Positions 6,645-15,064 of a stretch of 46,865 nucleotides of DNA are shown here, piece by piece. Position 1 is the first letter of the stretch. Every line of letters starts with the position of its first letter. Both the position numbers and the translations under genes were made by a program. The stretch is from UBA9865 sp035647835 (GTDB taxonomy: Bacteria; Bacillota; Dethiobacteria; Dethiobacterales; Dethiobacteraceae), in contig DASRMS010000174.1 in assembly GCA_035647835.1 (NCBI GenBank), positions 1-46,865 on the forward strand, written 5' to 3'. The notes under the pieces are model-generated. The model worked only from the letters and a program-made list of their open reading frames with translations, did not search any database and was not told the DNA's origin.

Positions 6645-8105
6645 ATGATGCAACCGGAAAAGTTCGGTAAAATTGGCATTACCTTTGATGATGTGCTGTT
6701 GGTTCCGGCAAAATCAGACGTATTGCCATCGGAAGTTGATGTGTCGACGCAGTTAACAAAAAGAATTCGACTTAACCTGCCGCTGATGAGTGCAGGGATG
6801 GATACAGTAACCGAAAGCCGCATGGCGATTGCGATAGCGCGCGAAGGCGGCATTGGTGTTATTCACAAAAATATGTCTATTGACAGCCAGGCCGCCGAGG
6901 TAGATAAAGTTAAGCGTTCAGAACATGGTGTGATTACTAATCCCTTTTTTCTTTCGCCGCAGCATACTTTAGGTGATGCCGCTGCACTAATGGAACGCTA
7001 CCGTATCTCTGGTGTGCCCATCACAGTTGAAGGAAAATTAAAAGGTATTATCACAAATCGAGATCTACGTTTTGAAACTGATTATAGCCGTTTAATTGAT
7101 GATGTGATGACGAAGGACAAGCTCATCACGGCGTCAGTAGGGACAAACCTGCAGCAGGCTCAAGAAATTCTACGTCAGCATAAAATCGAGAAGCTGCCGC
7201 TTGTTGATGACAATTTTATGCTTAAAGGTCTGATCACCATTAAGGACATTGAAAAAGCTATTCAGTATCCTCGATCGGCCAAAGATGCTAACGGACGCTT
7301 ATTGGCAGCAGCGGCGGTAGGTATTGCTAAAGATACTTTAGTACGGGCTAAGGCTTTAGTGGAAGCAGGCGTGGATGTACTGGTAGTTGATACTGCCCAT
7401 GGTCATTCTAGGAATGTCTTACGCATGGTGGAAAGCCTCAAGAAAGAATTCCCCAAAGTTGACTTGGTCGCTGGCAATGTTGCGACAGGTGCTGCGACCA
7501 AAGATCTCATCGCAGCGGGCGCTGACGCTGTTAAAGTCGGTGTGGGACCTGGTTCTATCTGCACCACTCGGGTGGTGGCAGGGATTGGTGTGCCACAGAT
7601 TACAGCCATTCTTGATGCCGCTGAGGCTGCTGCAGCTTATGGGATTCCCATTATTGCAGACGGTGGTATTAAGTATTCTGGTGATATTACTAAGGCTATT
7701 GGCGCCGGCGCCGATGTAGTAATGATTGGCAGCCTGCTCGCCGGGGCGGAAGAAAGCCCGGGTGGGATCGAAATCTTCCAGGGTCGCAGTTTTAAAGTCT
7801 ACCGTGGGATGGGCTCTTTATCAGCGATGAAAGAAGGCAGTAACGATCGTTACTTCCAGGAGAATGAAACGAAGTTCGTGCCTGAGGGTATTGAGGGACG
7901 TGTCCCATATCGCGGCACCGTCGGTGATACAGTCTATCAATTAGTTGGCGGACTGCGCTCCGGGATGGGTTACTGTGGAGTAGCTAACATCCACGAACTC
8001 AAAACAAAAAGTCAATTCATCCGTATTACTAGTGCCTCTTTGCGTGAGAGCCATCCTCATGATGTGCATATCACTAAGGAAGCGCCTAACTACAGTCTCT
8101 CTTAA
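6645..8105 (+). CDS. guaB: Inosine-5'-monophosphate dehydrogenase
   Basis: It oxidises IMP to XMP with NAD+, the committed step of GMP synthesis in the cytosol. The 486 residues show the N-terminal TFDDVLLVP, two CBS domains at about residues 95-205, and ADGGIKYSGDITKAIGAGAD. The catalytic loop GPGSICTTR carries nucleophile Cys306, and the C-terminal flap has YRGMGSL. Length matches bacterial IMPDHs. Two adjacent ATG codons (6645, 6648) follow a GAGGGGGG site. gin follows after 84 bases but has its own candidate forespore promoter. Confidence 0.98.
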   Translation: MMQPEKFGKIGITFDDVLLVPAKSDVLPSEVDVSTQLTKRIRLNLPLMSAGMDTVTESRMAIAIAREGGIGVIHKNMSIDSQAAEVDKVKRSEHGVITNPFFLSPQHTLGDAAALMERYRISGVPITVEGKLKGIITNRDLRFETDYSRLIDDVMTKDKLITASVGTNLQQAQEILRQHKIEKLPLVDDNFMLKGLITIKDIEKAIQYPRSAKDANGRLLAAAAVGIAKDTLVRAKALVEAGVDVLVVDTAHGHSRNVLRMVESLKKEFPKVDLVAGNVATGAATKDLIAAGADAVKVGVGPGSICTTRVVAGIGVPQITAILDAAEAAAAYGIPIIADGGIKYSGDITKAIGAGADVVMIGSLLAGAEESPGGIEIFQGRSFKVYRGMGSLSAMKEGSNDRYFQENETKFVPEGIEGRVPYRGTVGDTVYQLVGGLRSGMGYCGVANIHELKTKSQFIRITSASLRESHPHDVHITKEAPNYSLS

Positions 8106-8126
8106 CCAGCGATGAAGCTGCCTCAT

Positions 8127-8156
8127 GCATAGCACAAAGCAAATAGTGGCATGCTT
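8127..8156 (+). promoter_or_regulatory. Putative sigma-F/sigma-G promoter for gin
   Basis: GCATA (8127-8131), an 18-base spacer, CATGCTT (8150-8156). This fits the forespore consensus GHATR-17/18-CATNHTA with one mismatch and sits 33 bases before the gin ATG. B. subtilis csfB (gin) is read by sigma-F, which supports the call. Confidence 0.5.
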
Positions 8157-8189
8157 ACAGGCAGAGGCGATGGAGAGTGAGGCGAAATT

Positions 8190-8387
8190 ATGAGTGAGCA
8201 GAAATGCTTGATTTGCAGCCGAGAAACTGCAACAGGCTTACGCATCAATACATCTGTACTATGTTGGGATTGCGAAGCGGAGCTTTTACAGACAGAAGTT
8301 ACAGATCCTAAGTATGATCTGTTTGTCAAGAAACTTAAACAAGTATGGCCGCCCCGTCCAAGCTTGCAGCATTTAGCTATAAAATAA
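8190..8387 (+). CDS. gin: Sigma factor G inhibitor Gin (CsfB)
   Basis: A 65-residue protein with two CxxC pairs (CLIC at residues 6-9 and CWDC near 30-33) that form the zinc site of Gin. Length and layout match B. subtilis CsfB, an anti-sigma factor that blocks sigma-G until engulfment is complete and also restrains sigma-E in the forespore. The start ATG follows GGAGAGTGAGG. The gene keeps its Bacillus-like place ahead of yaaO-tmk, followed by a strong terminator. Confidence 0.9.
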   Translation: MSEQKCLICSRETATGLRINTSVLCWDCEAELLQTEVTDPKYDLFVKKLKQVWPPRPSLQHLAIK

Positions 8388-8410
8388 ACTAAATTGTGTC
8401 TGATCTCTAA

Positions 8411-8440
8411 TAATGCCGGTGTAAACCGGCATTATTATTT
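8411..8440 (+). terminator. Terminator after guaB-gin
   Basis: A 10-bp perfect stem, TAATGCCGGT (8411-8420) with ACCGGCATTA (8425-8434), loop GTAA, followed by TTATTT. Confidence 0.75.
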
Positions 8441-8536
8441 AAGCTTATAGTTAGATCCCTGGCGGTAGTGTGTTCGCACCAGTAAAAGGTACTACTTTGG
8501 TAAATTGCAGCAGCAAAGCAGGTTTAGAGGCAGTGC

Positions 8537-9976
8537 TTGTGGAACAATAACAACGTTATGGAACAAACAAGAGCCCCTTTGTGGGAAAAGATAACTGAAT
8601 TTAAACAAAAAAAGGGACGGGTTTGGCTGCACGTACCAACACATGGTGGTGGACGAGGTCTACCACCACTTATGGGACCAATTTTTTCGGCCTATGCTCA
8701 ATTGGATTTAACTGAGCTGCCTGGTTTAGATGATTTGTTTCACGCTACGGGCGTGCTGGCCGAGGCACAAGATTTAACTGCCCGGCTCTGGCAAGCGCGA
8801 CGTTCGTATTTTTTGGTTAATGGTGCTAGTGCTGGTGTAAGAGCGATGGTTTTAGCAACCTGTAATCCTGGGGATACGATTCTGATTGCCCGTAATGCGC
8901 ATGGCTCCCTGGCCCAGGCTTTAGTGTCTGTAGGAGTTATCCCGCGCTATCTGCCGGTAGCAGAAGTGGAGGGCTTTCCCCTTAATGTGACGGTGGAAGC
9001 TGTTAAAGAGGGGCTGCGACGCTATCCGCAGGCTAAAGCGCTTTTGCTTACTAGTCCCAGCTATTTTGGTGTGACGGCGAATCTGGCAGCGATTGCGGAA
9101 GTTGTGCACCAAACGCAGGCCTTATTGCTGGTGGATGAAGCACATGGGGGGCATTTTGAATTTTCTGACCAGCTGCCCACGGCAGCAGGGCAGCATTGTG
9201 ATTTACGGGTACAAAGCTGGCATAAAACATTAGGTGCCCTGACGCCGGGTGCTGTTTTGCACTGGCATAGAGGTGCAGTAGACGAAGATCGCTTGCAGAC
9301 AGCTCTGCAAGGGGTACAAACCAGCAGTCCTCCCTACCCGCTTTTGGTTTCACTGGACTTGGTAAGGCAGCGCATGGCGCTGGAGGGGAAAGAGCTGGTA
9401 GGGCAATTAATCGAGCAGGCTCTGGCTTTAAGGCTGGCCGTGGGGAAACACTTTCCTCTGCTCACCCCGTCTCTGGTGCAGTCCCTGGGCTTTGAGCTAG
9501 ATATTACTCGTGTTACCATTTTAACGGCACAAGCAGGTGTCTGCGGTTTAGCCGTGGGGCAGCAATTAGCACAGCAAGGCATTGATTTGGAACTAATACA
9601 ACCCGACTGCGTTTTGGCTATCGTCGGTCCTGGCTATCGGGAGCAGTGGACAGCTAGGCTGGCAAAATCTTTAGCAGGCATGCAGCTAACTTCAGCTAAC
9701 TTGCAATTACCAGCTTTACCACCGGTGCCGGAATTAGTTATGACACCCCGAGAAGCAGCTTATCGACAGCATGTTACAATCCCCTATCAAGCAGCGGCGG
9801 AGCGAGTAGCTGCAGCGATGGTAGTTTGCTATCCGCCCGGTATTCCACTATGTCTACCGGGGGAGCGTATTACCTCAGCATTAATTACATATTTAACAGG
9901 CGCCCTGGAACTTGGTGTTAATTTCCGAGGTCTAACTAAAGACGGGCAGCTTAAAGTCGTTAAAGAGGTGACATAA
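8537..9976 (+). CDS. Orn/Lys/Arg decarboxylase family PLP protein (YaaO-like)
   Basis: A fold-type I PLP enzyme of 479 residues related to arginine, lysine and ornithine decarboxylases. VPTHGGGRGLPP near the start, LPGLDDLFHATGVLAEAQ, FLVNGASAGVRAMVLA and LLLVDEAHGGHF are family motifs. The PLP lysine is in SWHKTLGALTPGA (Lys230 by this start). It lacks the long N-terminal wing domain of the inducible E. coli enzymes, as does B. subtilis YaaO, whose substrate is unsettled. Polyamine precursor decarboxylation is likely but not proved. TTG at 8537 has AGAGG six bases upstream; the ATG at 8558 has no site. tmk follows directly. Confidence 0.87.
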   Translation: MWNNNNVMEQTRAPLWEKITEFKQKKGRVWLHVPTHGGGRGLPPLMGPIFSAYAQLDLTELPGLDDLFHATGVLAEAQDLTARLWQARRSYFLVNGASAGVRAMVLATCNPGDTILIARNAHGSLAQALVSVGVIPRYLPVAEVEGFPLNVTVEAVKEGLRRYPQAKALLLTSPSYFGVTANLAAIAEVVHQTQALLLVDEAHGGHFEFSDQLPTAAGQHCDLRVQSWHKTLGALTPGAVLHWHRGAVDEDRLQTALQGVQTSSPPYPLLVSLDLVRQRMALEGKELVGQLIEQALALRLAVGKHFPLLTPSLVQSLGFELDITRVTILTAQAGVCGLAVGQQLAQQGIDLELIQPDCVLAIVGPGYREQWTARLAKSLAGMQLTSANLQLPALPPVPELVMTPREAAYRQHVTIPYQAAAERVAAAMVVCYPPGIPLCLPGERITSALITYLTGALELGVNFRGLTKDGQLKVVKEVT

Positions 9977-10615
9977 ATGCAAAAAGGATATTTTATTACC
10001 CTAGAAGGACCAGATGGTGCGGGTAAAACGACACAGTTGGCACGGCTGTATGCCGCGGCCAGTGCAGCGGGTCTGACCGTAGTTAGCACCCGGGAGCCGG
10101 GGGGAACCCCTGTGGGCGATGCTATTCGCGGTATTTTATTAGATCCCCACTATGGGGAAATTATCCCGCTGACTGAAGCTTTGCTCTATGCGGCCTCCCG
10201 TGCGCAGTTAGTAAAAGAAGTAATTAAGCCAGCTTTAGCGGCGGGTAAATTGGTTTTATGTGACCGCTTTATTGACTCGAGTTTGGCGTACCAGTCATTT
10301 GGCGGCGGTCTTGATTTCGATTTTGTGTGGCGTACTAATCTGGCTGCCGTTGATGGTTGTTTACCGGACAAAACTTTTATCCTGAATATTAATCCGCAAG
10401 TAGGGCTGGCCAGACGTGGTGCCGCTGCTGCTGACCGTATGGAGCAAAAGTCGCTGGCCTTTCATCAGCGAGTACAGCAGGGATTTTTACAGTTAGCGCA
10501 GCAATTTCCTGAACGTTTAACCGTGATTGAAGCAGAACGAACAGCGCCTGAAGTGTTTAAAGAAATCTGGCAGCAGGTTGCCGCCGCAGTAACTTCACTG
10601 CGTGGAAATGTGTAA
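9977..10615 (+). CDS. tmk: Thymidylate kinase
   Basis: It phosphorylates dTMP to dTDP for DNA synthesis. The P-loop GPDGAGKT is at residues 11-18. The DRX motif is LCDRFIDSSLAYQ, followed by the lid region ARRGAAAADRMEQKS. Length (212 aa) is usual. The ATG follows the stop of the decarboxylase gene without a gap, and GAGGTG in the end of that gene provides the ribosome site, so translation is coupled. The Bacillus yaaQ and yaaR genes that normally separate tmk from holB are absent. Confidence 0.97.
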   Translation: MQKGYFITLEGPDGAGKTTQLARLYAAASAAGLTVVSTREPGGTPVGDAIRGILLDPHYGEIIPLTEALLYAASRAQLVKEVIKPALAAGKLVLCDRFIDSSLAYQSFGGGLDFDFVWRTNLAAVDGCLPDKTFILNINPQVGLARRGAAAADRMEQKSLAFHQRVQQGFLQLAQQFPERLTVIEAERTAPEVFKEIWQQVAAAVTSLRGNV

Positions 10616-10618
10616 TTG

Positions 10619-10627
10619 TGGTATAAT
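10619..10627 (+). promoter_or_regulatory. Possible extended -10 promoter for holB-ricT
   Basis: TGgTATAAT (10619-10627) in the 35-base tmk-holB gap is a perfect extended -10 element. No good -35 box is present, so it may be a secondary internal promoter. Confidence 0.4.
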
Positions 10628-10650
10628 ATTGCTGATAACGAGGTTATATA

Positions 10651-11646
10651 ATGATCTGGAATACAATCTACGGACGCCAAGAACTTGTCCAAACTTTACA
10701 AGGGGCTATTGAGGCAGAGCAAATTGCTCATGCCTATCTCTTTTATGGTCCGGTGGGCATTGGTAAAAAAACCATCGCCCAGGTTCTGGCGACGGCCTTA
10801 AACTGTACAGGAGCGGCCAGAAATGGCTGCGGCACATGTGAATCCTGTCGTAAAGCACAAAATGGTACCCACCCAGACCTGCATTGGCTGCGGCCAGAAG
10901 GTAAATCATTAAAAATCGAGCAGATTCGTCAGCTCAAAAAAAATGCTTATTTAAAACCACGAGAAGGAAATTATCAAATCTTTATTTTAGAGCAGGCAGA
11001 TGCCCTCACGGCAGAAGCTGCCAATAGTTTATTAAAAGTATTGGAAGAACCACCCAGGGGGTCGCTTTTTATCTTATTGGCAGAGCACCCCTCTATGCTG
11101 CCGGCTACAGTCGTTTCGCGCTGCCAGCTGTTTGTCGTGCCACGTCTCAATCAAGCCAATATCGCACGCTTATTGCAGCAGTATGACTTGCCGGCTGCCG
11201 AAGTCGCTGAAATCGCGGACTGGGCAGAGGGTATTCCTGGCAGGGCCCTGGCTATGAGCAACCAAACTACTTGGCGTACACAATATACAGCAGCGATAGA
11301 TACACTGGCAGCTCTTGCTGCGGCTGGCACAGTGAGTCAGCTGGCAGCCAAGCTGGAAAAGCTAGAAGAACTGACAACCTTTTTAGATGCCATGACGCTG
11401 GTTTTACGTGAAGTCCTCTTATGGCAAACAGTAGGTGTTTTAGCTAAACAAGAGCAACAACAGCAAATCTCACAACTTGCCGAAACTTGGTCAGTCCATG
11501 CTTGTATCGCTGCTTTAGACGAGATGCTCTTATTACAGCAGTCATTGCAAAGTCCGGTTAACAAGCGTTTGGCACTGGAAAAAATGTTAAGGAGCCTGAA
11601 GGAGGTTAGAAATATAGATGCAAACAGTAGTAGGAATTCGTTTTAA
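10651..11646 (+). CDS. holB: DNA polymerase III subunit delta'
   Basis: A clamp-loader ATPase-like subunit of 331 residues. It has GPVGIGKK at residues 33-40 and a zinc module with C52, C60, C63 and C66. Also present are ILEQADALTAEAANSLLKVLEEPP and LPATVVSRCQ, the delta'/DnaX pattern. The last part carries the collar domain. It overlaps ricT by 29 bases, an unusually long overlap that suggests tight coupling. It lies downstream of tmk as in B. subtilis. Confidence 0.95.
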   Translation: MIWNTIYGRQELVQTLQGAIEAEQIAHAYLFYGPVGIGKKTIAQVLATALNCTGAARNGCGTCESCRKAQNGTHPDLHWLRPEGKSLKIEQIRQLKKNAYLKPREGNYQIFILEQADALTAEAANSLLKVLEEPPRGSLFILLAEHPSMLPATVVSRCQLFVVPRLNQANIARLLQQYDLPAAEVAEIADWAEGIPGRALAMSNQTTWRTQYTAAIDTLAALAAAGTVSQLAAKLEKLEELTTFLDAMTLVLREVLLWQTVGVLAKQEQQQQISQLAETWSVHACIAALDEMLLLQQSLQSPVNKRLALEKMLRSLKEVRNIDANSSRNSF

Positions 11647-12301
11647 AAAGGCAGGCAAAATATACTATTTTGATCCTGATGGCATGGATTTGACGTCGGG
11701 TAATTTTGCAATAGTGGAAACGTCCCGAGGGTTGGAGTTTGGCGAAGTTGTGGTCAACCCTAAACAGATTCCCGAGGAAGAAGTAGTACAGCCGTTAAAA
11801 AAAGTCATCCGTGCGGCGACGGATGAAGACTGCCAACAAATATTAGAAAATCGTCAAAAAGAGGAAGAAGCTTTTGGGCTTTGTCTACAAAAGATTGCTG
11901 AACATGAGCTGGATATGAAACTGGTGGATGTCGAATATACATTTGATCGTTCGAAAGTGATTTTTTATTTTACTTCTGACGGTCGGGTTGACTTTCGGGA
12001 GCTGGTCAAAGATTTAGCCTCTATTTTCCGCACCCGTATTGAATTAAGGCAGATCGGGGTCCGTGATGAGGCTAAAATGATTGGTGGGCTAGGACCTTGC
12101 GGTCGAGTTCTTTGCTGTCATACCTTTTTAGGTGAGTTTGAACCAGTTTCCATTCGCATGGCCAAAGATCAAAACTTATCTTTAAATCCAACCAAAATTT
12201 CTGGTGTATGTGGGCGCTTGATGTGCTGCTTGCGTTATGAAGCGGATGTCTACGAGATGGAGCGGGCAGAGAAAAGCGCTAAACAGTCAGAAGAAAAATA
12301 G
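11618..12301 (+). CDS. ricT: PSP1-domain protein RicT (YaaT)
   Basis: A 227-residue protein whose C-terminal PSP1 domain carries the cysteine cluster of the family: GPCGRVLCCHTFL and GVCGRLMCCLRYE. In B. subtilis RicT (YaaT) forms the Y-complex with RicA and RicF, binds Fe-S clusters, supports RNase Y-dependent mRNA maturation and affects Spo0A phosphorylation and sporulation. It is shorter than the Bacillus protein (about 275 aa). AAGGAGG lies 12 bases before the ATG, inside the end of holB. RicA/RicF partners are not in the window. Confidence 0.94.
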   Translation: MQTVVGIRFKKAGKIYYFDPDGMDLTSGNFAIVETSRGLEFGEVVVNPKQIPEEEVVQPLKKVIRAATDEDCQQILENRQKEEEAFGLCLQKIAEHELDMKLVDVEYTFDRSKVIFYFTSDGRVDFRELVKDLASIFRTRIELRQIGVRDEAKMIGGLGPCGRVLCCHTFLGEFEPVSIRMAKDQNLSLNPTKISGVCGRLMCCLRYEADVYEMERAEKSAKQSEEK

Positions 12302-12309
12302 CTGTGTTT

Positions 12310-12330
12310 TTAAGGGGGAATCCCCCTTAA
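12310..12330 (+). terminator. Hairpin after ricT, probable terminator
   Basis: A 9-bp GC-rich stem, TTAAGGGGG (12310-12318) with CCCCCTTAA (12322-12330), 8 bases past the ricT stop. The T tract is weak, so efficiency is uncertain. The rest of the gap up to 12497 shows no gene; a small GGACC-CGCA-GGTCC hairpin lies within it. Confidence 0.5.
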
Positions 12331-12497
12331 TCTTGCGGGGTGGTCAGGACCCGCAGGTCCGTCGAAGGGGTGCTGGCGATTGCTACAAAATCAGCTAACC
12401 AACAGTATCAGAGAATAGTTTTATGTACTTTCTTTAGCGTACCTGGCTACTTTAACTCCGTTAGCTGCTGCTCACTGGGTTAGGCCTACCCCTAAAG

Positions 12498-12544
12498 AAC
12501 AAGCAAGACGCATCAATAAAAAAATAAGAAGCGTCTTGCTTGTT
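12498..12544 (-). terminator. 14-bp inverted repeat at the end of the Mur-ligase gene
   Basis: AACAAGCAAGACGC (12498-12511) and GCGTCTTGCTTGTT (12531-12544) are perfect inverse copies with a 19-base loop. The repeat overlaps the - strand stop codon at 12543-12545. The loop carries seven T residues on the - strand, but no T tract follows the stem, so it is not a textbook terminator. Confidence 0.45.
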
Positions 12545-13784
12545 AACTGGGATTATGGCTAATAGTCTGTGTATCAAGTTCACGCGGGAGGAGCGCTAAT
12601 TCAGAAGGTATGAGCAGGTTGCCTTCAGGCCTTTCTCCTGCTGCTCTGATTAATAGATCACTGGCTCGATCCAAGACGTGGCCGCCTAAAAAGACAAGCA
12701 GATCATTACTACTGTGAAGATGCGTTAGTAAGCTGTCGATTGCGTCCGCCAAATCAGGAAAATAAGCGAAATCGATGTCTTTTTCTTTTAACTCCCTCAA
12801 AATTGCTTTTTCTTCATGCAGCCTCACTTGTTGCTTACTTTTACAGTGATACATGCTGCGAGTAATGAAAAGTTGACATTGGGGGTTTTGTTGTATCCAG
12901 TGGGCTAATTCCCGTGCATTGTATTCGTTGAGTTTAGGCCCACCACCTCCGTAAATACCATGTAAAAGATAAATTGAGTCGGCAGCGAAATCTTTTATGG
13001 TAGCTAAAGCAGCTTGAATGGCGGCAGGATTATGGGCTGCATCATCAAGCAAATAACCTTGCGCAAGCGGAATTACTTCCATTTTCCTGCGTATGCCGGG
13101 GAAACGGTTGAGGGCCTGTGCTACAGCTTGCAGATCGGGCACAAAAAGTAAAGCCAGCGTAGCTGCTAGTAAAGCATTAGCCACGTTATGCAGCCCAAGC
13201 AGTGGCAGCTGCACTGTGGCAGAAGCTGGGCTAATTATTTTTTGATTTAGACTGACGAACTCCTCATTAACTTTTAACTCAAAATTAGTTGTTGTCTGCA
13301 GCTGTTTGACGTTTGTAGCAATAATCATGGCATTATGATAATGTGTAGCATAAGTGATATAGTCTACATGCCCTTCCTGAGCTAAAGATAGAGCACTTGG
13401 GTCATCTGCATTAATAACGGCTTTTGCTCGTTCCGGCAGTTGGGCAAAGAAGCCTGCTTTATAGTCCAGATAGCGGTCTGGAGTATGACAGGATGTCAAA
13501 TGGTCTAGGGAAAGATTTGTTAGGGCGCCGCACTGGAAGGCTCTGCCGTTGAGTTGTTTGCGCCGCAAAGCATCAACAGGAACTTCTATCAGCAGGCAAT
13601 CACTTGCTTGTGCCGCGGCCTGTTGCATAGCTTGTTCTAAAAATACCGTTCCTTTCCAAGAGTCTAAAACGGTTGGCTTAAGACCGCATTGTTCAAGAAT
13701 GAAACCCAGTATGAGGATAGTTGTTGTTTTACCATTAGTGCCAGTTACACCAAGCAGTGGGATGTTGTTTGTTAGTGGGCTCAT
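12543..13784 (-). CDS. Orphan Mur ligase family protein
   Basis: The 413-residue protein has the ATP site GTNGKTT at residues 15-21, the carboxylate/Mg region NLSLDHLTSCH, INADDPSALSL, LGLHNVANALLA, and DDAAHNPAAIQAAL in the C-terminal domain. This is the central plus C-terminal core of MurC-F/FolC/CphA ligases, with no N-terminal UDP-binding domain. It resembles MurT or MurE-like proteins, but no GatD amidase gene is adjacent, and it lacks the C-terminal Cys-rich region of MurT. Substrate unknown. I chose the ATG at 13784 because GAAGGAG lies 7 bases before it; the longer frame from 13808 has no site. It is one of few - strand genes and is absent from this place in B. subtilis. Confidence 0.8.
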   Translation of the reverse strand: MSPLTNNIPLLGVTGTNGKTTTILILGFILEQCGLKPTVLDSWKGTVFLEQAMQQAAAQASDCLLIEVPVDALRRKQLNGRAFQCGALTNLSLDHLTSCHTPDRYLDYKAGFFAQLPERAKAVINADDPSALSLAQEGHVDYITYATHYHNAMIIATNVKQLQTTTNFELKVNEEFVSLNQKIISPASATVQLPLLGLHNVANALLAATLALLFVPDLQAVAQALNRFPGIRRKMEVIPLAQGYLLDDAAHNPAAIQAALATIKDFAADSIYLLHGIYGGGGPKLNEYNARELAHWIQQNPQCQLFITRSMYHCKSKQQVRLHEEKAILRELKEKDIDFAYFPDLADAIDSLLTHLHSSNDLLVFLGGHVLDRASDLLIRAAGERPEGNLLIPSELALLPRELDTQTISHNPS

Positions 13785-13820
13785 GACATTGCTCCTTCGA
13801 TTTGGCATGCATTTTAGTGT

Positions 13821-13849
13821 TTGTGTACACGATAGTTCTTATGTATGGT
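13821..13849 (+). promoter_or_regulatory. Putative sigma-A promoter for rsmI
   Basis: TTGTGT (13821-13826), a 17-base spacer, TATGGT (13844-13849), in the 83-base divergent gap between the Mur ligase gene and rsmI. Confidence 0.4.
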
Positions 13850-13867
13850 AAAGATGCGAGGTAAGAT

Positions 13868-14704
13868 ATGAAAAAAGGTACTCTTTATTTATGCCCAACG
13901 CCGCTGGGTAATCTCAAGGATATTACGCTGCGTGTTTTAGATGTTTTACGGGAGGCTAGTCTTATTGCTGCCGAAGATACACGCCGTACACGAAAATTAC
14001 TTAGCTATTATGATCTTCATACACCACTTACTAGTTATCATGAACACAATAAAGCAGCAAAAACATCACAGTTGATTGTTAAACTCCTTGAGGGTCAGAC
14101 GATCGCCGTGGTTAGTGATGCCGGTACACCCGGTATTGCTGACCCGGGAGAGGAACTGGTTCAAGCTGCTATAGCGCAGCAGATTACGGTAATAGCCCTG
14201 CCCGGTCCGGTTGCTGCGATCACGGCTCTTACCGCCTCGGGATTAACGGCAGTTCCTTTTGCTTTTTATGGATTTTTGCCGACACATGGTGCAGAAAGAA
14301 AAGTAAAGCTTGCTCAAATTATGGGCGAAGCAAAAACTGTTATTCTGTATGAATCCCCGCATAGATTATGCAAGACTCTGGCAGAACTCTGTGCCATTGA
14401 TCCCAAGCGTAAGGTGGTTGTAGGACGCGAATTAACAAAACTCCATGAAGAGTATCTTAGGGACACCTTAGAGGCTATGTCTGCTCACTTTGACAGGGTC
14501 AAGCCTCGGGGGGAATTTACTCTGCTTATTGCCGGCGCTGAGCCCGAGGCTGAAGAGCCCACACAAGATCCTCTGCAGTTAGCAGAACATTATCTTGAAG
14601 AAGGGTTGTCGACGCGGGAGGCAGCACGGAGGGCAGCAGAAGTAACAGGCTGTGCGCGCAATGAAATATATCGTAAAATTATAGAAAAAAAGAAAAGCGA
14701 GTAG
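13868..14704 (+). CDS. rsmI: 16S rRNA (cytidine(1402)-2'-O)-methyltransferase
   Basis: This SAM-dependent enzyme methylates the ribose of C1402 in the 30S decoding centre. The 278 residues show LYLCPTPLGNLKDITLRVLDVL at the start, AAEDTRRTRKLLSYY, VVSDAGTPGIADPGEELV and FYGFLPTHGAERK, all RsmI hallmarks. It begins at ATG after GAGGTAAG. B. subtilis yabC corresponds in position, but yabA, yabB and yazA are missing here. The gene ends inside a terminator shared with the convergent abrB. Confidence 0.97.
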   Translation: MKKGTLYLCPTPLGNLKDITLRVLDVLREASLIAAEDTRRTRKLLSYYDLHTPLTSYHEHNKAAKTSQLIVKLLEGQTIAVVSDAGTPGIADPGEELVQAAIAQQITVIALPGPVAAITALTASGLTAVPFAFYGFLPTHGAERKVKLAQIMGEAKTVILYESPHRLCKTLAELCAIDPKRKVVVGRELTKLHEEYLRDTLEAMSAHFDRVKPRGEFTLLIAGAEPEAEEPTQDPLQLAEHYLEEGLSTREAARRAAEVTGCARNEIYRKIIEKKKSE

Positions 14705-14727
14705 GTTAAGTTACCTAAATCGCTTTT
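14693..14727 (+). terminator. Terminator of rsmI, bidirectional
   Basis: AAAAGCGA (14693-14700) pairs with TCGCTTTT (14720-14727), with an inner TAGGT/ACCTA helix. A-rich and T-rich flanks suit both directions, serving rsmI and the convergent abrB. Confidence 0.7.
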
Positions 14728-14783
14728 CAGTGTTGACACTTTTGGCAATTCTATAAATTTTTTACAAGCGGGACGTTTTTTCC

Positions 14784-15029
14784 CTATTGCGCAGACATTT
14801 CTTTGATGCACTCAGCACAAACTAGGCGGCCTTTATAATGTTTTACATTATCAGCGTTACCGCAGAAAAGGCAAGCAGGTTCGTACTTCTTCAGGATAAT
14901 CCGTTCGCTGTCCACATAGATCTCTAATGAATCTTTAACATCAATGCCCAGCGTCCGGCGCAGTTCGATTGGGATTACAACGCGCCCCAGTTCATCAACC
15001 TTGCGTACAACTCCTGTAGATTTCAACAC
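14784..15029 (-). CDS. abrB: AbrB family transition-state regulator with C-terminal Cys4 motif
   Basis: The N-terminal half is a swapped-hairpin AbrB DNA-binding domain (KSTGVVRKVDELGRVVIPIELRRTLGI, then DSLEIYVDSERIILKKY). The C-terminal half holds two CxxC pairs (CLFCGNADNVK and CAECIKEM), a probable zinc ribbon found in clostridial AbrB proteins but not in B. subtilis AbrB. It likely represses post-exponential genes. The frame is open to a TTG at 15059, but the GGGGGG site sits 5 bases before GTG 15029 and 8 before TTG 15026, so the start is one of these two (81 or 80 aa). Place between rsmI and metG matches B. subtilis. Confidence 0.92.
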   Translation of the reverse strand: MLKSTGVVRKVDELGRVVIPIELRRTLGIDVKDSLEIYVDSERIILKKYEPACLFCGNADNVKHYKGRLVCAECIKEMSAQ

Positions 15030-15064
15030 ATATTCCCCCCGTTCAACATACTTCGACAAGATTT

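Noticed and set aside
12543..13784. MurT (lipid II amidation) as the name for the orphan ligase
   Set aside because: No gatD neighbour and the MurT Cys-rich insertion is missing, so the general family name is safer.
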